A DNA stretch of 64,000 nucleotides from Maratus speciosus (GCA_963932465.1 OZ010798.1:21338918-21402917); one strand, 5' to 3'. Counted from the first letter of the stretch, positions 47,259 through 58,000 are shown. The notes: generated from the letters alone by a model not told the origin. Made by a program: numbers and translations.

Positions 47259-47289
47259 CTGATGAGGTCTTGCGGTTGCTTGGCGAAAC
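47259..47289 (+). ncRNA. Hammerhead-like motif (right arm)
   Basis: Plus strand: CTGATGA, one G, stem region, GGC, GAAAC. Preceded by TACAATGGTTAAATTGTA, which forms a clean 6 bp stem I directly against the core. Confidence 0.42.
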
Positions 47290-47401
47290 GTTTACTGAAT
47301 GTATTTTTAATGTTTTTAGTGAAACTGTATTCAAGTCTGTCTTAATTTATTTATTTTATTAAGTCTTTTAAAAGTTTCAAATGTAGACATTAAATGTATG
47401 T

Positions 47402-47460
47402 ATAAGGAGTGTTCAAATGAAGTGATTCGAAGCCGCGCATGCGAACAGTTTTCAAGGTAC
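47402..47460. mobile_element. Terminal fragment of the deleted-mariner family
   Basis: GAGTGTTCAAATGAAGTGATTCGA followed by CGCGCATGCGAACAGTTTTCAA matches the outer end of the adjacent element (complement of 48125-48175). Confidence 0.7.
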
Positions 47461-47463
47461 GAG

Positions 47464-48175
47464 GAGTGTTCAAATGAAAGTGATTCGAGGTGTGTATCCA
47501 TATGAGTTAAGTAGGGACAGAAATGAGACAGATACACATATAAAAACAACAATATTTAATGAGTGTAATGCATACAAAGTTTGTTAAAAAGGATCACCCA
47601 TGTCGTTTAGGCAGGCGTTTCCATTGCTTAGGAAGGTTACGAATGCCGTCCGTGAAGAACGATGTCGGTTGATTATGGAACCAGATCAGAACTACAGCTT
47701 TTACATTCTCGTCGGAGTGAAATCGTTGACCCTTTAGCTTTTCCTTCAGCGGTCCAAAGATGTGTGTCAATGTCCGTAATCAGCTTCTCTGTCACAACTT
47801 TGTGCGCCTGACTGGGTCGCGGTAAATCCGTTATCTCCTGTCGACCGTCGCTAAACATTCTCGCCCATCTCCTCACCGTGGGTTTTAACACACACGTGTT
47901 ATCGTACACAGCCAGCATTCTGTGAGGAATATCCACCCGCTTACACCCTTCCAGTATTAAAAACTTAATTACAGCTCGCTGATCCGTTTTGGACGCAGTT
48001 GCATCCACACCAGTCATTTTTAACTGAATGCCACACCCTTACGAATGAAGTTATCATAAATCCGCTTGCACTTGGGCCCACGTGGTACATGCACCTTCAC
48101 TATCGCGTTTCTTTCACGAAAATACATTGAAAACTGTTAGCATGCGCGGGTTCGAATCACATTCATTTGAACACG
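47464..48175 (-). mobile_element. Internally deleted mariner-type element, copy A
   Basis: About 712 bp. Ends GAGTGTTCAAATGAAAGTGA (left) and TTCATTTGAACAC (right) are inverted repeats. It contains only the N-terminal and C-terminal parts of a transposase. It lies head to head with copy B. Confidence 0.8.
47594..48017 (-). pseudogene. Mariner-type transposase, catalytic core deleted (copy A)
   Basis: Starts at 48017 with a helix-turn-helix DNA-binding part (TDQRAVIKFLILEGCKRVDI, KPTVRRWARMFSDGRQEI, RPSQAHKVVTEKLI). About 85 codons in, the frame passes into the far C-terminal part. In the neighbouring frame this reads FGPLKEKLKGQRFHSDENVK and then FFTDGIRNLPKQW, ending at a TGA (47594-47596). 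These are the standard mariner C-terminal phrases. The region that should hold all three catalytic aspartates is missing, so it encodes no transposase. Confidence 0.8.
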
Positions 48176-48802
48176 TCTTATATTTTCGTGAAACAAACGC
48201 GATAGTGAAGGTGTATGTACCACGGGTGCGGAAGCGCGAGCAGATTTGTGATAATTTTCAATCGTAAGAACGTGGCATTCAGCTAAAGATGACTGATGTG
48301 GATGCAACTGCGTCCAAAACGGATCAGCGGGCTGTAATTGAGTTTTTAATACTGGAAGGGTGTAAGCCGGTGGATATTCGTCGCAGAATGCTGACTGTGT
48401 ACGCTAACACGTGTGTGTCAAAACCCACGGTGACGAGGTGGGCGAGAATGTTTAGCGACGGTCGACAGGAGACAACGGATTTCCCGCGACCCAGTCAGGC
48501 GCACAAAATTGTGACAGAGAAGCTGATTACGGACATTGACACACATCTTTGGACCGCTGAAGGACAAGCTAAAGGGTCAACGATTTCACTCCGACAAGGA
48601 TGTAAAGGCTGCAGTTCTGACCTGGTTCGTAATCTTCCTAAGCAATGGGACGTCTTCCTAAACGCCATGGGTGATTTTTTAAAACAAACTTTGTATGCAT
48701 TACACTCATTAAATATTGTTGTTTCTATCTATGTATCTGTCTCATTTCTGTCATTACGCATGTCATGGATACACACCTCGAATCACTTTCATTTGAACAA
48801 CC
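48176..48802 (+). mobile_element. Internally deleted mariner-type element, copy B
   Basis: Plus-strand partner of copy A, lacking its 5' inverted end. It begins directly at TATTTTCGTGAAAC and ends CGAATCACTTTCATTTGAACAA. Together A and B form a ~1.3 kb imperfect palindrome. Confidence 0.8.
48289..48690 (+). pseudogene. Mariner-type transposase, catalytic core deleted (copy B)
   Basis: N-terminal part TDQRAVIEFLILEGCKPVDI, KPTVTRWARMFSDGRQETTD and HKIVTEKLITDIDTHLW is fused to the C-terminal part at the same internal junction as copy A. It has a further ~40 bp deletion relative to A just before RNLPKQW. Downstream codons to 48822 are noncoding read-through. Confidence 0.78.
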
Positions 48803-48864
48803 TTCATATATTGCAAGTATAAATGAAGTTAAGCAAGTTTCTAAATTTCAAAATAAAATCTTAC

Positions 48865-48962
48865 CCTTCCAAACACGATCTATACAAGTCTCTGTTACGT
48901 TTTTTCTGCATATTATACTCTTCTTTTTTCACTTTCCAATATTCCTCCGATGCCCAAATATC
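48865..48962 (-). CDS. Internal exon (98 nt) of unknown large minus-strand gene
   Basis: The minus-strand acceptor is a long T run ending in TTTTAG; the donor is AAGG/GTAAGATT. Phase 0 in, two bases out. The peptide starts DIWASEEYWKVKKEEYNMQK and ends RNRDLYRSCLE, Lys/Glu-rich and probably helical. The phase-0 entry fits the end of exon 52685-53750 and the two leftover bases (GG) fit the single leading base of exon 43682-43874, giving a Gly codon. Its codon-like content stands out in a repeat-rich locus. It starts 62 bases right of the deleted mariner copy B. No family recognised. Confidence 0.7.
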
Positions 48963-49344
48963 CTAAAAAAAAAAAAAAATTAGCCTCATTCAGCGTTTTG
49001 ATTTGTTATTATTTATATTACTATTATTATTCTACTATTAATTTATTCCAAGCAAGTTTATGACGGAGCGATAAACTCCGATTTTCTAAATGATCTCCAT
49101 CGTTTTTCGAACGGAAGATGTAATTAGAAAAATGGATTTCGAATATATTAGTCAAATGTATTTAACAAACAAAAAAAGAGGTTGTATTTCAATGGTAGAT
49201 GGATACATTAAAGTTGTTCTAAATACCGAGCGGGTTCCTTCTGGCACATTTATGAATTCATTTTTTAATACTAAAACGCATGAAATCGGCCGAGACTGTG
49301 GAATTTTCCCCGTTTTTTCAATTTCTACTATTAGTTCACACTCT

Positions 49345-49347
<3 letters not shown>

Positions 49348-49402
<55 letters not shown>
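49348..49402. repeat. (AT)n microsatellite
   Basis: 55 bases of AT dinucleotide. The 138-codon ORF crossing it (49090-49506) contains a Tyr-Ile repeat from this run and is not credible. Confidence 0.97.
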
Positions 49403-49404
<2 letters not shown>

Positions 49405-49589
49405 TGTTCAAATTTTCAATCGTTAATAAAATACTTATTTTATTTTTCTCCCTATCAAGTTGAAATAAATATTTTTAAACTTGTACTGGATGACAATGGA
49501 TGTTAGTACAGTTTTTTCAAATATTAATTCATTAAATAAATTTGAATGAATTAATTTTAGTATTATAAGGGAGACAAAATGGCGGCCTT

Positions 49590-49885
49590 TGGTTATTGAA
49601 CAGCATTTAATGCATCTTCATATCTATAAGGGGGGTTACCATAGGGGGGACCTGTTATGTCGCCAAATACTGCCAAAATTTGTCGCCAACTTGGCGATAT
49701 ATCGACAAATTTGGCGACCAAAATGAGTCGTCAAAAGTGACGCAACTTGGCGATATCTCTAATATTTCGCCAAATTCCCATAGACTTCCATTGTAAACGT
49801 ACTTGCTTATAGAAAATCACCAAATTGAGATATTTTAATGCAACAAAAACTAATATTAGCTTAAGGGATTATATTAAATTTTTCT
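49590..49885 (+). repeat. Dispersed repeat, direct copy of 39395-39700
   Basis: Same blocks as the partner, including the TTGGCGA/TCGCCAA cluster and the CTAATATTAGCTTAAGGGAT tail. Confidence 0.85.
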
Positions 49886-49959
49886 TTGATAACCTAAGTA
49901 GGACTGACTTTAAAAGTAGTTGACTTTAAAAAGAAAATTTTTATATTACTAGTTAGGTT

Positions 49960-50440
49960 TTATACTTAAAAAGTAAAAACGGAATCATTATAAGATCACT
50001 CCTATGTCCTTCTGACTGTCTGTCACAGACATTTTACTCGTAAACTATGGAACGTAGAAAGTTCAAATTCGGGGAAATAATAAATTGACCCACATATTTA
50101 CAGATTGTTAAACATTCTGAAATATATTTAGGGAAAATGTAGAGGAGCTCATTAAGTTACTTGGGAAAAAAAAAAAAAAAACCTTTTCTTTGTATATCGT
50201 GTGGGGTATCGTGTGAAAGCTTTCGTAACACTGAACTCAAAAATACATATTTTTTAATTTTAGGCATTATATTTTCAGGGATATCGTCGAAAACGTATTT
50301 CAAAAATATGTCCACCCCCCCCCCCCTCTATTTCCGAATCTAGTGAAACCAAACTTATGAAAAGAATTTGAGGTAGTAGACGTTAATTTAAACCTTGCAG
50401 GAAATTTATAGCGACTACCCTAGGAGGCATCGTTTTTGAG
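49960..50440 (+). repeat. Dispersed repeat, direct copy of 11110-11560
   Basis: Same blocks as the partner (ATTATAAGATCACTCCT, CTGTCTGTCACAG, TATCGTGTG, ATATGTCC plus a C-run), with the usual A-run. Confidence 0.75.
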
Positions 50441-50444
50441 TAAA

Positions 50445-50800
50445 GCACATTGAATTCATTTTTATACTAAAACTCATTAAATCGGAAGACTGTGGAATTT
50501 TTCCCGTTTTTCTTATAAAGGTAGACGATATTTAAGAAAATGCTATTAAAATTTACGTTTTGATCTGAATTTCCGTACGCAACCTCTGGCGAAAGGGAAA
50601 AATCTGTCGTCATAGGGCAACAATTATACTGATTACTCAAGTTGTATTTACTTTATCGAAATGTGAAAAAAACCCATTCTATTCTAAATCAAATCAACAG
50701 CCATGCTTAAAATTTCCATGGCTTTTAAATGTATGAATGAGTCCGTAAATCTATTAGAAAGTTTCGCATTCTAATTCAACACCGAATTCTACTTTTTAAA
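50445..50800 (+). mobile_element. Strongly diverged TTAA-family relative
   Basis: Block order CATTGAATTCATTTTTATAC, TTTTCCCGTTTTTCTTATAA, GTTTTGATCTGAATTTCCG, TTTATCGAAATGTG, CCATGCTTAAAATTTCCATG and GAAAGTTTCGCATTC parallels family A. TTAA ends are not recognisable. Confidence 0.45.
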
Positions 50801-50884
50801 TTACTCATACTCAAATGTCTGTAACAAGAGTTTCAGTAAAGATTGATAAAAAGTTCAAACATATTCAAAGAACAAAAAAGTAAG

Positions 50885-51130
50885 CTGCGCTGTAAAAAAC
50901 TTAATATAAAGTTACAACACAAACATGGTGGCAGCATTGCTACCTTTAATTTTATGGAATAATTTAACCGTTATAACTGGTGTAACATTACACCCTAATA
51001 ATGTAAATTCTGATATTTTCACATTATTATGGAAAAATATTACACCAGTTATATTAGTTTAAATTAAACCAGTTATATCAGTTAAATTACTCCATAAAAT
51101 TGGTAATAGCATACTCACAACAATTTTATG
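50885..51130. mobile_element. Palindrome-rich MITE-like segment
   Basis: Starts GCGCTGTAAAAAACTTAA and contains mirrored GGTGTAACATTACACC and AATATTACACCAGTTATA phrases. The ends are not precisely defined. Confidence 0.4.
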
Positions 51131-51660
51131 GAGTATGTCCCAAATTATGAATTCATTAAAATTTCATTATCTAAAGAATTTTTCGTGATTTTTTGAAACT
51201 ACATTAAAAGATTTATACAATCATTTAATAAATTTTAGAAGGATTTGCCAATTAAAAATAGTTAATCAGATTTGTATTTACAGGGATTTTCTGCAATATT
51301 TAGATCTCCACTCGAATCTTTTATTTCAAATATTTGTTTTAGTATTTTGTAGAATTAGGAAATAAACAAATATAATGGTTTTGCAACATAAATATAGAAA
51401 TATATCCTAACTGACACCCCCTCTTCCCTTCTTCTTCAAAATTTCACCGTCAAGAAAGCTGAAAAGATTCAAAGGCAAAAAACAAATCGTACTTTTATAA
51501 ATATTTTTTTTATGTGCAATGAATAATGTTGTAAGAACTAGATAAAGTAAAGTATCTATAAATCATTTTAAACTATATTATTACTAATCAATGTATAAAA
51601 TGAATTTTGTAACAAGATATTTTAATTGTATCTAAAGTACCGCATCTAAAGTACCTGTGC
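51115..51660 (-). repeat. Dispersed repeat, inverted copy of 24573-25100
   Basis: See partner. Shared phrases include GTCCCAAATTATGAATTCAT and a TTTATAAATATTTTTTTTATG stretch, and it ends with AGTACCGCATCTAAAGTACC. Confidence 0.65.
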
Positions 51661-51699
51661 ATAAAGGATGTGGTTTTACAGATAGACGAATAACTTAAA

Positions 51700-52085
51700 T
51701 TTGTTCTGAAATTGAAATTGGTTATTTTGTTTCACATTTCTGAATTTATTTTAATCTTAAAGCGCATGAAATTGTTAGGTAACTCTTATTCATTACGCAA
51801 TAAAAAGTTTTTTTTTCCATTTCTGCTATAGCAGAAAGTTTTTTAGAACACTCTGCCGAAGTTCGAATTTTGAACGAAATTTCATGATGCGACCACACGG
51901 TAAAGAGAACACATTGTCGTTATAAGACAACAATCGCATACAAATCAAATTGTGATTGTTTTATCGAAAAATGGAAAAACGCATTCGATTTTAAATAAAC
52001 TCAATAGTCATGCTTTCAAGTTCCATGCTTGTATGTTTAACAATACGTCCTCAAATATATCAGTAAGTTTTGTTATTTCCAAGGG
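51700..52085 (+). mobile_element. Strongly diverged TTAA-family relative
   Basis: CACATTTCTGAATTTATTTTAA, GAACGAAATTTCATGATGCG and TTTTATCGAAAAATGGAAAAAC, in the same order as in family A/B. Ends lost. Confidence 0.45.
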
Positions 52086-52100
52086 ATCGAGAAATATATA

Positions 52101-52610
52101 CATGGGTGGTTCAATAATTATTGTCCCTAACGTATATAAAATATTTGTACTGCGATGGTTGATGTGGAATATCGAAGCCTAATCTCTTAAATGCCTATAT
52201 GCCCAATTTCAGAACCGTAGCTGCTATATTAACATAGTTTTGGAGGGAGGGGTGAAGTTTTAAAGACCTATTTTTGGGGGAGTTTTTAAGAAGGAGGGGG
52301 GTGAGGGTGAAATGCTGGTTCGGAGCTTATGAGGCTATATTTGGACAGTGGATGAGATGTGGCTCCAGCACTATGATCTCGAGTCCAAACGACAGTAGTT
52401 ACGTCTCACCCACTGTCACAAATCTAGCCCCATGAGCTAAAAATCAGCCTTTCACTCCTCCCTCCAAAGCTATGTAAATATAGCAGCTACGGTTCTGAAA
52501 TTGAGCATATAGGCATCTAAGATATTATGCTTCGATATTCCACAACAACCATCGCAGTACGAATATTTTATATATATACACTAGGGGCAATAATTATTGA
52601 ACCACCCTCG
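52101..52610. mobile_element. 510 bp hairpin MITE, mariner-like ends
   Basis: Left CATGGGTGGTTCAATAATTA and right TAATTATTGAACCACCCTCG, flanked by TA. The arms of about 230 bp are complementary throughout (CGTAGCTGCTATATT/AATATAGCAGCTACG, CTCCCTCCAAA/TTTGGAGGGAG). The right-end form CGAGGGTGG recalls mariner ends such as CGAGGGTTG at 22783. Confidence 0.9.
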
Positions 52611-52684
52611 TACATATACATACATATATTTAGAGCAGTCTAAATAATAAAAGCATTTACAAAAAACAAAAAATGTTTGATTAC

Positions 52685-53750
52685 CTGTAGAGTAATTGCA
52701 GGATCATCATCACTGTCGTTTTCACTTGCACTATTAACATCATCAAAAAGCTCAGGTACGATGACATCAAAATTGTGCAAAGACTCTGGCTTCTGCAACA
52801 TTATTTCCTGACTCTGCACTGACAACTGCGTCGAAGTAGAACTCTCAGACCTCTCGACATTTCCCTTTTTAAATAACGACAGTTCACTTTGCTCAAAATC
52901 ATTTTCATCTTGATACTTTGTGATATAGTCAAGTGAAGACATACTTGAAACACAAGAGTCTTTACCATTACTATCATCCAAATTAACATGATTATCACAT
53001 CTATCAGGTGAAAGGAGGCTGAGATCTCTTTGTTTTTCAACATTTTTCAACGATGGGTATTTAACCTTCTCTGAACCTATGAAACTTTCCGTCGGCTCAG
53101 CATCAATAAACAGAGACGTACTTGAAACGAGCGATTCTATATCATTTTTATCATCCAAATTAACATGATTATCACATCTATCAGGCAAAAGGAGGCCGAA
53201 ATCCCTTTCTTTTTCAACATTTTCCAACGATGGGTATTCAACCTTCTCTGAACCTATGAAACTTTCCGTCGGCTCAGCATCAATAAACACAGACGTACTT
53301 GAAACGAGAGATTCTATATCATTTTTATCATCAAAATTAACACGAATATCACATCTATCAGGTGAAATATGCCTGAGATCTCTTTTTTTTCCAACAATTT
53401 TCAATAAAGGCTCTTTATCTTCCTCCGATCTTTTTAAACCTGATTTAAGAGATTTTTTTTCACCATCCCCCCAAAACAAAGATAAACTAGAATCATCGGC
53501 TTCATTTACTCGATATTCATCCTCTTCATCACGATGTCCATCAAAACTATCAATATTTTCATCGCACACAAAGCCTTGTGATAAATCACACATCTCTTCC
53601 CCGGAACTAAACTCTGAATCTTCGTACGAATTGGAGGAATATGAACTCGATAGAACAGATGTCTCATCGGAATAGGTGAAATTTGAACTCAAATTATCTT
53701 CATATATTAATTCATCAGAAAGGGAGTTGTCTAAACTGTTTTCTTGATAG
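52685..53750 (-). CDS. Large internal exon (1066 nt) of unknown minus-strand gene
   Basis: Minus-strand acceptor TTTGTCTTACAG at 53751-53762, donor CTACAG/GTAATC at the other end. One base plus 355 codons without a stop, by far the longest non-transposon frame in the window. The peptide starts YQENSLDNSLSDELIYEDNL, very rich in Ser, Asp and Glu, probably disordered. A 59-residue unit repeats (PDRCD three times at exact 59-residue spacing, with SLVSSTS and DAEPTESFIGSEKV in the first two units). It ends FDVIVPELFDDVNSASENDS ... ITLQ. The first base completes a codon begun by exon 58751-58813, and the phase-0 end fits exon 48865-48962. No signal peptide or membrane segment within the exon. No family recognised. 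Confidence 0.85.
52973..53383 (-). repeat. Intragenic 177 bp coding tandem repeat (2.3 units)
   Basis: Units start at the codons for RD followed five residues later by PDRCD. Units 1 and 2 differ by only a few bases over about 110 (ACTTTCCGTCGGCTCAGCAT is shared exactly), while unit 3 stops after VNLDD. The period is a multiple of three, so the frame is kept. Confidence 0.9.
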
Positions 53751-53764
53751 CTGTAAGACAAAGT

Positions 53765-53925
53765 TAAAAATGTGTTTATTCTAAAAGCCATAACTTCTGT
53801 TATAATGCGAATTTAAAGGAAACAATTATATAAAATTGTTCAGAAAAGTTAAGAGTTTAACACTTAAAAAATTTTTAATTTCAAAAATTTTTGAAATTTT
53901 AAGAGTCAATAGAGTGACGAAAAAA
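53765..53925 (+). repeat. Dispersed repeat shared with 13540-13735
   Basis: ATTCTAAAAGCCATAACTTC begins 24 bases outside the exon acceptor, so the repeat lies in the intron directly next to the splice site. Confidence 0.7.
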
Positions 53926-53939
53926 AAAATAAAATAAAA

Positions 53940-54345
53940 TCAGTTTAGCAAATTACAACGACCATTTAAAAAATAATTTTTTCAAAGACTAAAATTTAAG
54001 ACATAAAACATCGCACGGAGTTTATCCTACATTACGTACGCGATGAATTAAATATTAATATTCCTGGACTCATTTTAAATGAAATTTCATTTTTAAACTT
54101 CTAAACATCCCACAATATTACTTTTTATATCTTCGTATAGAGAAAGAAATGCACTTTTAATTGCAAATTGTTTGAAAGCTGTATCTCAATATTTTTCTGA
54201 GTTATTAATTTTTTTTTGTAGTTTTTATTACTTTTTTGTCACACAGAAGTATCCATCTCTGTTGAAAGTAAAGGGAAAATACAGATTACTGTATAGACCA
54301 ATCAGAAATCGAATAAAATGCGGGATTCAACTAATGAAACGCTTC
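53940..54345 (+). repeat. Dispersed repeat, inverted partner of 125-655
   Basis: See the partner entry. The 66-codon ORF at 54172-54372 lies inside this repeat. Confidence 0.7.
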
Positions 54346-54349
54346 GGAT

Positions 54350-55670
54350 ATGTTTTTGATTTCCTACCCTGACCGAGGGCAATAACCATTTTCCCAAGTG
54401 GTTAAAAAATACTGCCTTCACCTATAGAATGTACAGGTAATCATTTTTTGAATCCCTAAACTAGAAATATAGATTTCCAAGCTAGGCGAATAGGGTAAAC
54501 AAGTAAGCTGAATAGATGAAATGATCTAGAATTTCTAGTGTCTTGTTTTCTAGGTGGCGAAACGATCATGAATTATTTCAATAGCGAGAAATGATCGCTT
54601 GATTTCTGGAATGGCTGTATATACTAGAATTATATTTTTATAAACTAACCGTTTGTGTTCGCATCTATTTGCAGAGATTTTTAAATAAGTTTGACCACGA
54701 GAATATAGGAAAACGCTCTAGTAGGAGACTCTGGAAAATTTCTAGCAAAGGGAACTAGATTTTATATAGGGATGACATGGTACAATTTTTTCTAGAGCCA
54801 CAATTTAGATTCTAGATGCCAGGACAGAACCATATTTTTTTCTCAGTGTAGGAAAAATGCTTTATATATTCGTTATGCTAATTCTGTAACGCTTTCGGTG
54901 CAGAATTATTTGATTATTTATTTTATTTTATATATATTTTTTTAGGAAAATAACTTTTTGGTTAAAAAAAAAATAAAAGTAGCCAAATGACAAAAATAAA
55001 TAAATAAATAAATAATGAAATTTCAGAAATACTTCATTTATCGGAGGACTACAGTTATTTTGCATACTGTTAATGCGATCAATTGGCGGTAAAAAGCATT
55101 CCAGAAGAAAATTTGCAAAATGTGATATGAGGGGCTCACAACCATAGTAGACCAAGTTCATTTTAAAAAATAATAATAATTAAAATGAGATAGTCCATTA
55201 AGAAGGTGCAGAAAATCTGTTTTATCCTTTTTTTTTTTTTTTTTTTTCTAAACCACGTGTGTAAATAGATGACATGTATGACAACATATGTGTAAACAGA
55301 TTCCGTTCACTGTGGGGGCGGGTAAAACAGATTTTATGCCTTTAAGTGGACCATCTCCATTTTTTTTTTTCCATATATAGTAAAAAAAGAACATGTAGAA
55401 AAAAGTTTAAATCTCTATCCGAAATACAAAAAAAGGCCTTAGCATTTTTAAAACATAAAAGTGAAGAAAATATGAAGATGGCGAAAAGGCCATTTAAAGT
55501 TTTCATTTGTATGTGGGTAATTGCGATGAGCGTATTAACAAAATTTACAATATCTCGTTATATAATGACCGTATGAGTAAAAATGAGGTGTCAAAATAGC
55601 CACAAATTAAACAGGCTTTCATTTAATATTAAAATTGAATGATCGATTTTTTGACCAATATTAAAGTAAA
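54350..55670. other. AT-rich sequence, nothing recognised
   Basis: Contains T-runs and an (AAAT) stretch near 55000. The ORFs at 54928-55161 and 55346-55576 have no recognisable product. Confidence 0.4.
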
Positions 55671-55682
55671 CTGTCCCATTAA

Positions 55683-56104
55683 GGCTGTTCTCAAATCCAA
55701 AAGGGCAACTTCACGACATAAGTTTTAATTTATTTTGTTCGGAAATGCATGAAACTAGCAGGTGTTGTTGTTCAGAATCTATGTCATCCTCATCGAGCTG
55801 TTTTTTCCGTTTTTTTGCAAACGCAATAGATCTTTCAGAAAATAGTGTCAAAGTGGACATTTTGAACACAATTTCTGCGCGAAAGAAGAATAACCACTCA
55901 TGGGAAGGTGAAAAAGTCTTTCTCACGTGATCAAAATCGCTCTTAACTCGATAGGTAAATGTATGAATAAAAAAATCGACACAGTTCGATTTCAAATCAC
56001 TTCCATGGTCAGGCTTTCCAATTTTATATCTCTCCGTTAAAAAATGAATTTGTAAGTGTGTCAAAACATTTTGCACTTGTTGAGCAAAGCAGTTGAGAAC
56101 AGCC
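55683..56104 (+). mobile_element. TTAA MITE family A, best preserved copy
   Basis: 422 bp, GGCTGTTCTCAAATCCAAAA to GTTGAGAACAGCC with intact TTAA on both sides (55679-55682, 56105-56108). Good reference copy for the family. Confidence 0.92.
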
Positions 56105-56334
56105 TTAAAGAAATAACATCTTGAGTTATATGAGATTATTTTCTCCTGACAACATTATTCCGGCTGAAGCGTCCGTAAAATCAGTTCAAAACATATATAA
56201 TTTGTGTTTTCTGACAGAAGATTCGCCTTTATTGAAAACAAAACGAAAAACTATTTAATTACATCATTTTTAAATAAGAGCACCTGCCAATTTCATGCGC
56301 CTATGATTAAAGTTGACTTCTTCACTGTTTTAAA

Positions 56335-56762
56335 ATTTGTTTTAGACGATTTTTAAATCCAAACTGGCTACAGTCTGACACATTTCTGAATTCGTTTTTA
56401 TTCGCAAACGCGTTTAGTTGGCAGATGGTCTTATTCACAAACTATCTAATCGAACAGTTTTCTCCCTTTTTCTGCAAAAACCGAAGATCTGTTTGAAAAT
56501 CCTGTCAAAGTGGATGTTTTGAACCGAATTTGTTGTCGCGAGAGCGCGGAAAGGGAACAATCACGAGATCAATCAGAAAACCGTCGTTTATAACTCAAAA
56601 TGTAATTAATTCATTTATAGGAAAATAAAAAATTAAAACTTTTTGACTACAAATCACTTTGATAATCATGCGTACATGCTTTTACGTTAAAAGATGAATT
56701 CTTAAACGTGTCAGAAAGTTTTGCATTATTGAGAGTGGGAAAATATTTTTGGATAACTTTCT
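56335..56762 (+). mobile_element. TTAA family relative, diverged
   Basis: Blocks GTCTGACACATTTCTGAATT, ACTATCTAATCGAACAGTTTTC, GTCAAAGTGGATGTTTTGAA and CGTGTCAGAAAGTTTTGCAT in family order, ending CTTAAG. A further partial relative lies at 56150-56330. Confidence 0.6.
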
Positions 56763-56989
56763 TAAGGCCACTCGTCGCTCAGTTTTCGAATTTCCGTGAG
56801 TAATGTTAAGTCTATGGACGTTTGATGCATTCTTATATTTAAAATATCTCCTCAGGTTATTATTATTTTTAGCCTCCGGTACGGTATGCTATTTACTTCT
56901 CCCAGCTTACTTTGTGTCCAAAAAATAACGTTACCTTACAGAAGCCAGCAATAAACAAAGCAGATATATCATACTACAACTCTAATAGC

Positions 56990-57200
56990 ATTTTTTAAAA
57001 TTTCTAAGCATCGCACATTTTAAATTTCTGTACCGTCGTATTGGAAAAAAAAGTACTTTTAAATGCAATGTGTTTGAAAACTGTACCTCCATTGATTTTT
57101 TAAATATTAATTTTTTTGTAGTTTTTAGCACCATTTGTTTAATTTTGGCAACTCAACTAGTCCATTATGTGGAAAGTAAAGGGGAAATAGTTGCAAAATA
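56990..57200 (+). repeat. Third copy of the 125-655 repeat family
   Basis: GTACTTTTAAATGCAATGTGTTTGAAAACTG, then AATTTTTTTGTAGTTTTTA and GGAAAGTAAAGGGGAAATA, parallel 54150-54285. Confidence 0.6.
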
Positions 57201-57990
57201 GCAATTATATCTTTTTGTTGTCATTTTCTCATAACAACCGAAAGAAAATTTAATTAAAATACGTGCTATTTTGAAAAAATATAAACGAATAATTTCTCTT
57301 AAAACATGGAGCTATTATAAACTATATCTAATTTTAAGTTATCTATATTAATGTTACAAACAAATGAAGGCCAATGAATCATTAGATAGCCGTTTTTTGT
57401 CGAGTTACTTTAATAACGGCATCTTTTTGCTGCATTTGTGTATGCTTTTGCGATAGTGACATCCTGTGCATGCTTTGCCGTAGATGTTTAAGAGTGGATC
57501 GTAAATGTGGAATTTTTAAGCGGATGCGAATGACGTCATTCTACATAAAATAAAAGCGTGTGTTGTAAGTCTTAAAATTGAAATAAGTTTTGCACTATTT
57601 ATATATACACATACTTTTTTTTTATCATCGGGGGCGACACTAAATTCCGAAAAAGCAGAATTCCTGTTTTCTAGTTTTTATTTCTGTTTTCTAAGTGTTC
57701 TTTTTAAAGGATGCCTCTTTTTTCCTTAGTTGTTAAAATATTTCTAAAATCTATGCTTAATTTAATATTTTATGTATTAAAAGCGGACGACCTGGGAGTA
57801 AGATTTGAACACTTCCTATAAAATTAAACATTGATTTTTGAAATAGTATCAGAACTAAGAAAAAAGGAGACATCCTTTAAGAAGAGTACACAGAAAAAAA
57901 AAGTTAAAAATATTAATTTATCGAGGAGATATTTTAAATACAAGAATGCATCAAATGTCCATAGGCTCAATCTTACCAAGGGGAATTCGA
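57201..57990. other. AT-rich sequence, nothing recognised
   Basis: Two opposing ORFs at 57824-58031 overlap and are not credible as genes. Confidence 0.4.
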
Positions 57991-58000
57991 GCAGCCTTAA

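Larger units (their letters stand above)
46500..47365. mobile_element. Fold-back element (~860 bp) with two hammerhead-like motifs
   Basis: The left arm 46500-46945 and the right arm 46975-47365 are complementary: AGACTTGAATACAGTTT/AAACTGTATTCAAGTCT, GAGTAAACCAGCT/AGCTGGTTTACTC, GATGTGATCCGTTT/AAACGGATCACATC. The left arm carries a small GCGTTTGCGGGTTTGCAAATAACAA repeat (46785-46880). No transposase. Confidence 0.85.

Noticed and set aside
49090..49506. 138-codon plus ORF
   Set aside because: It reads through an (AT)n microsatellite and a fragment of the TTAA family. No recognisable protein.
53256..53675. 139-codon plus ORF
   Set aside because: Antisense shadow of the large exon 52685-53750. 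Splice signals support the minus strand only.
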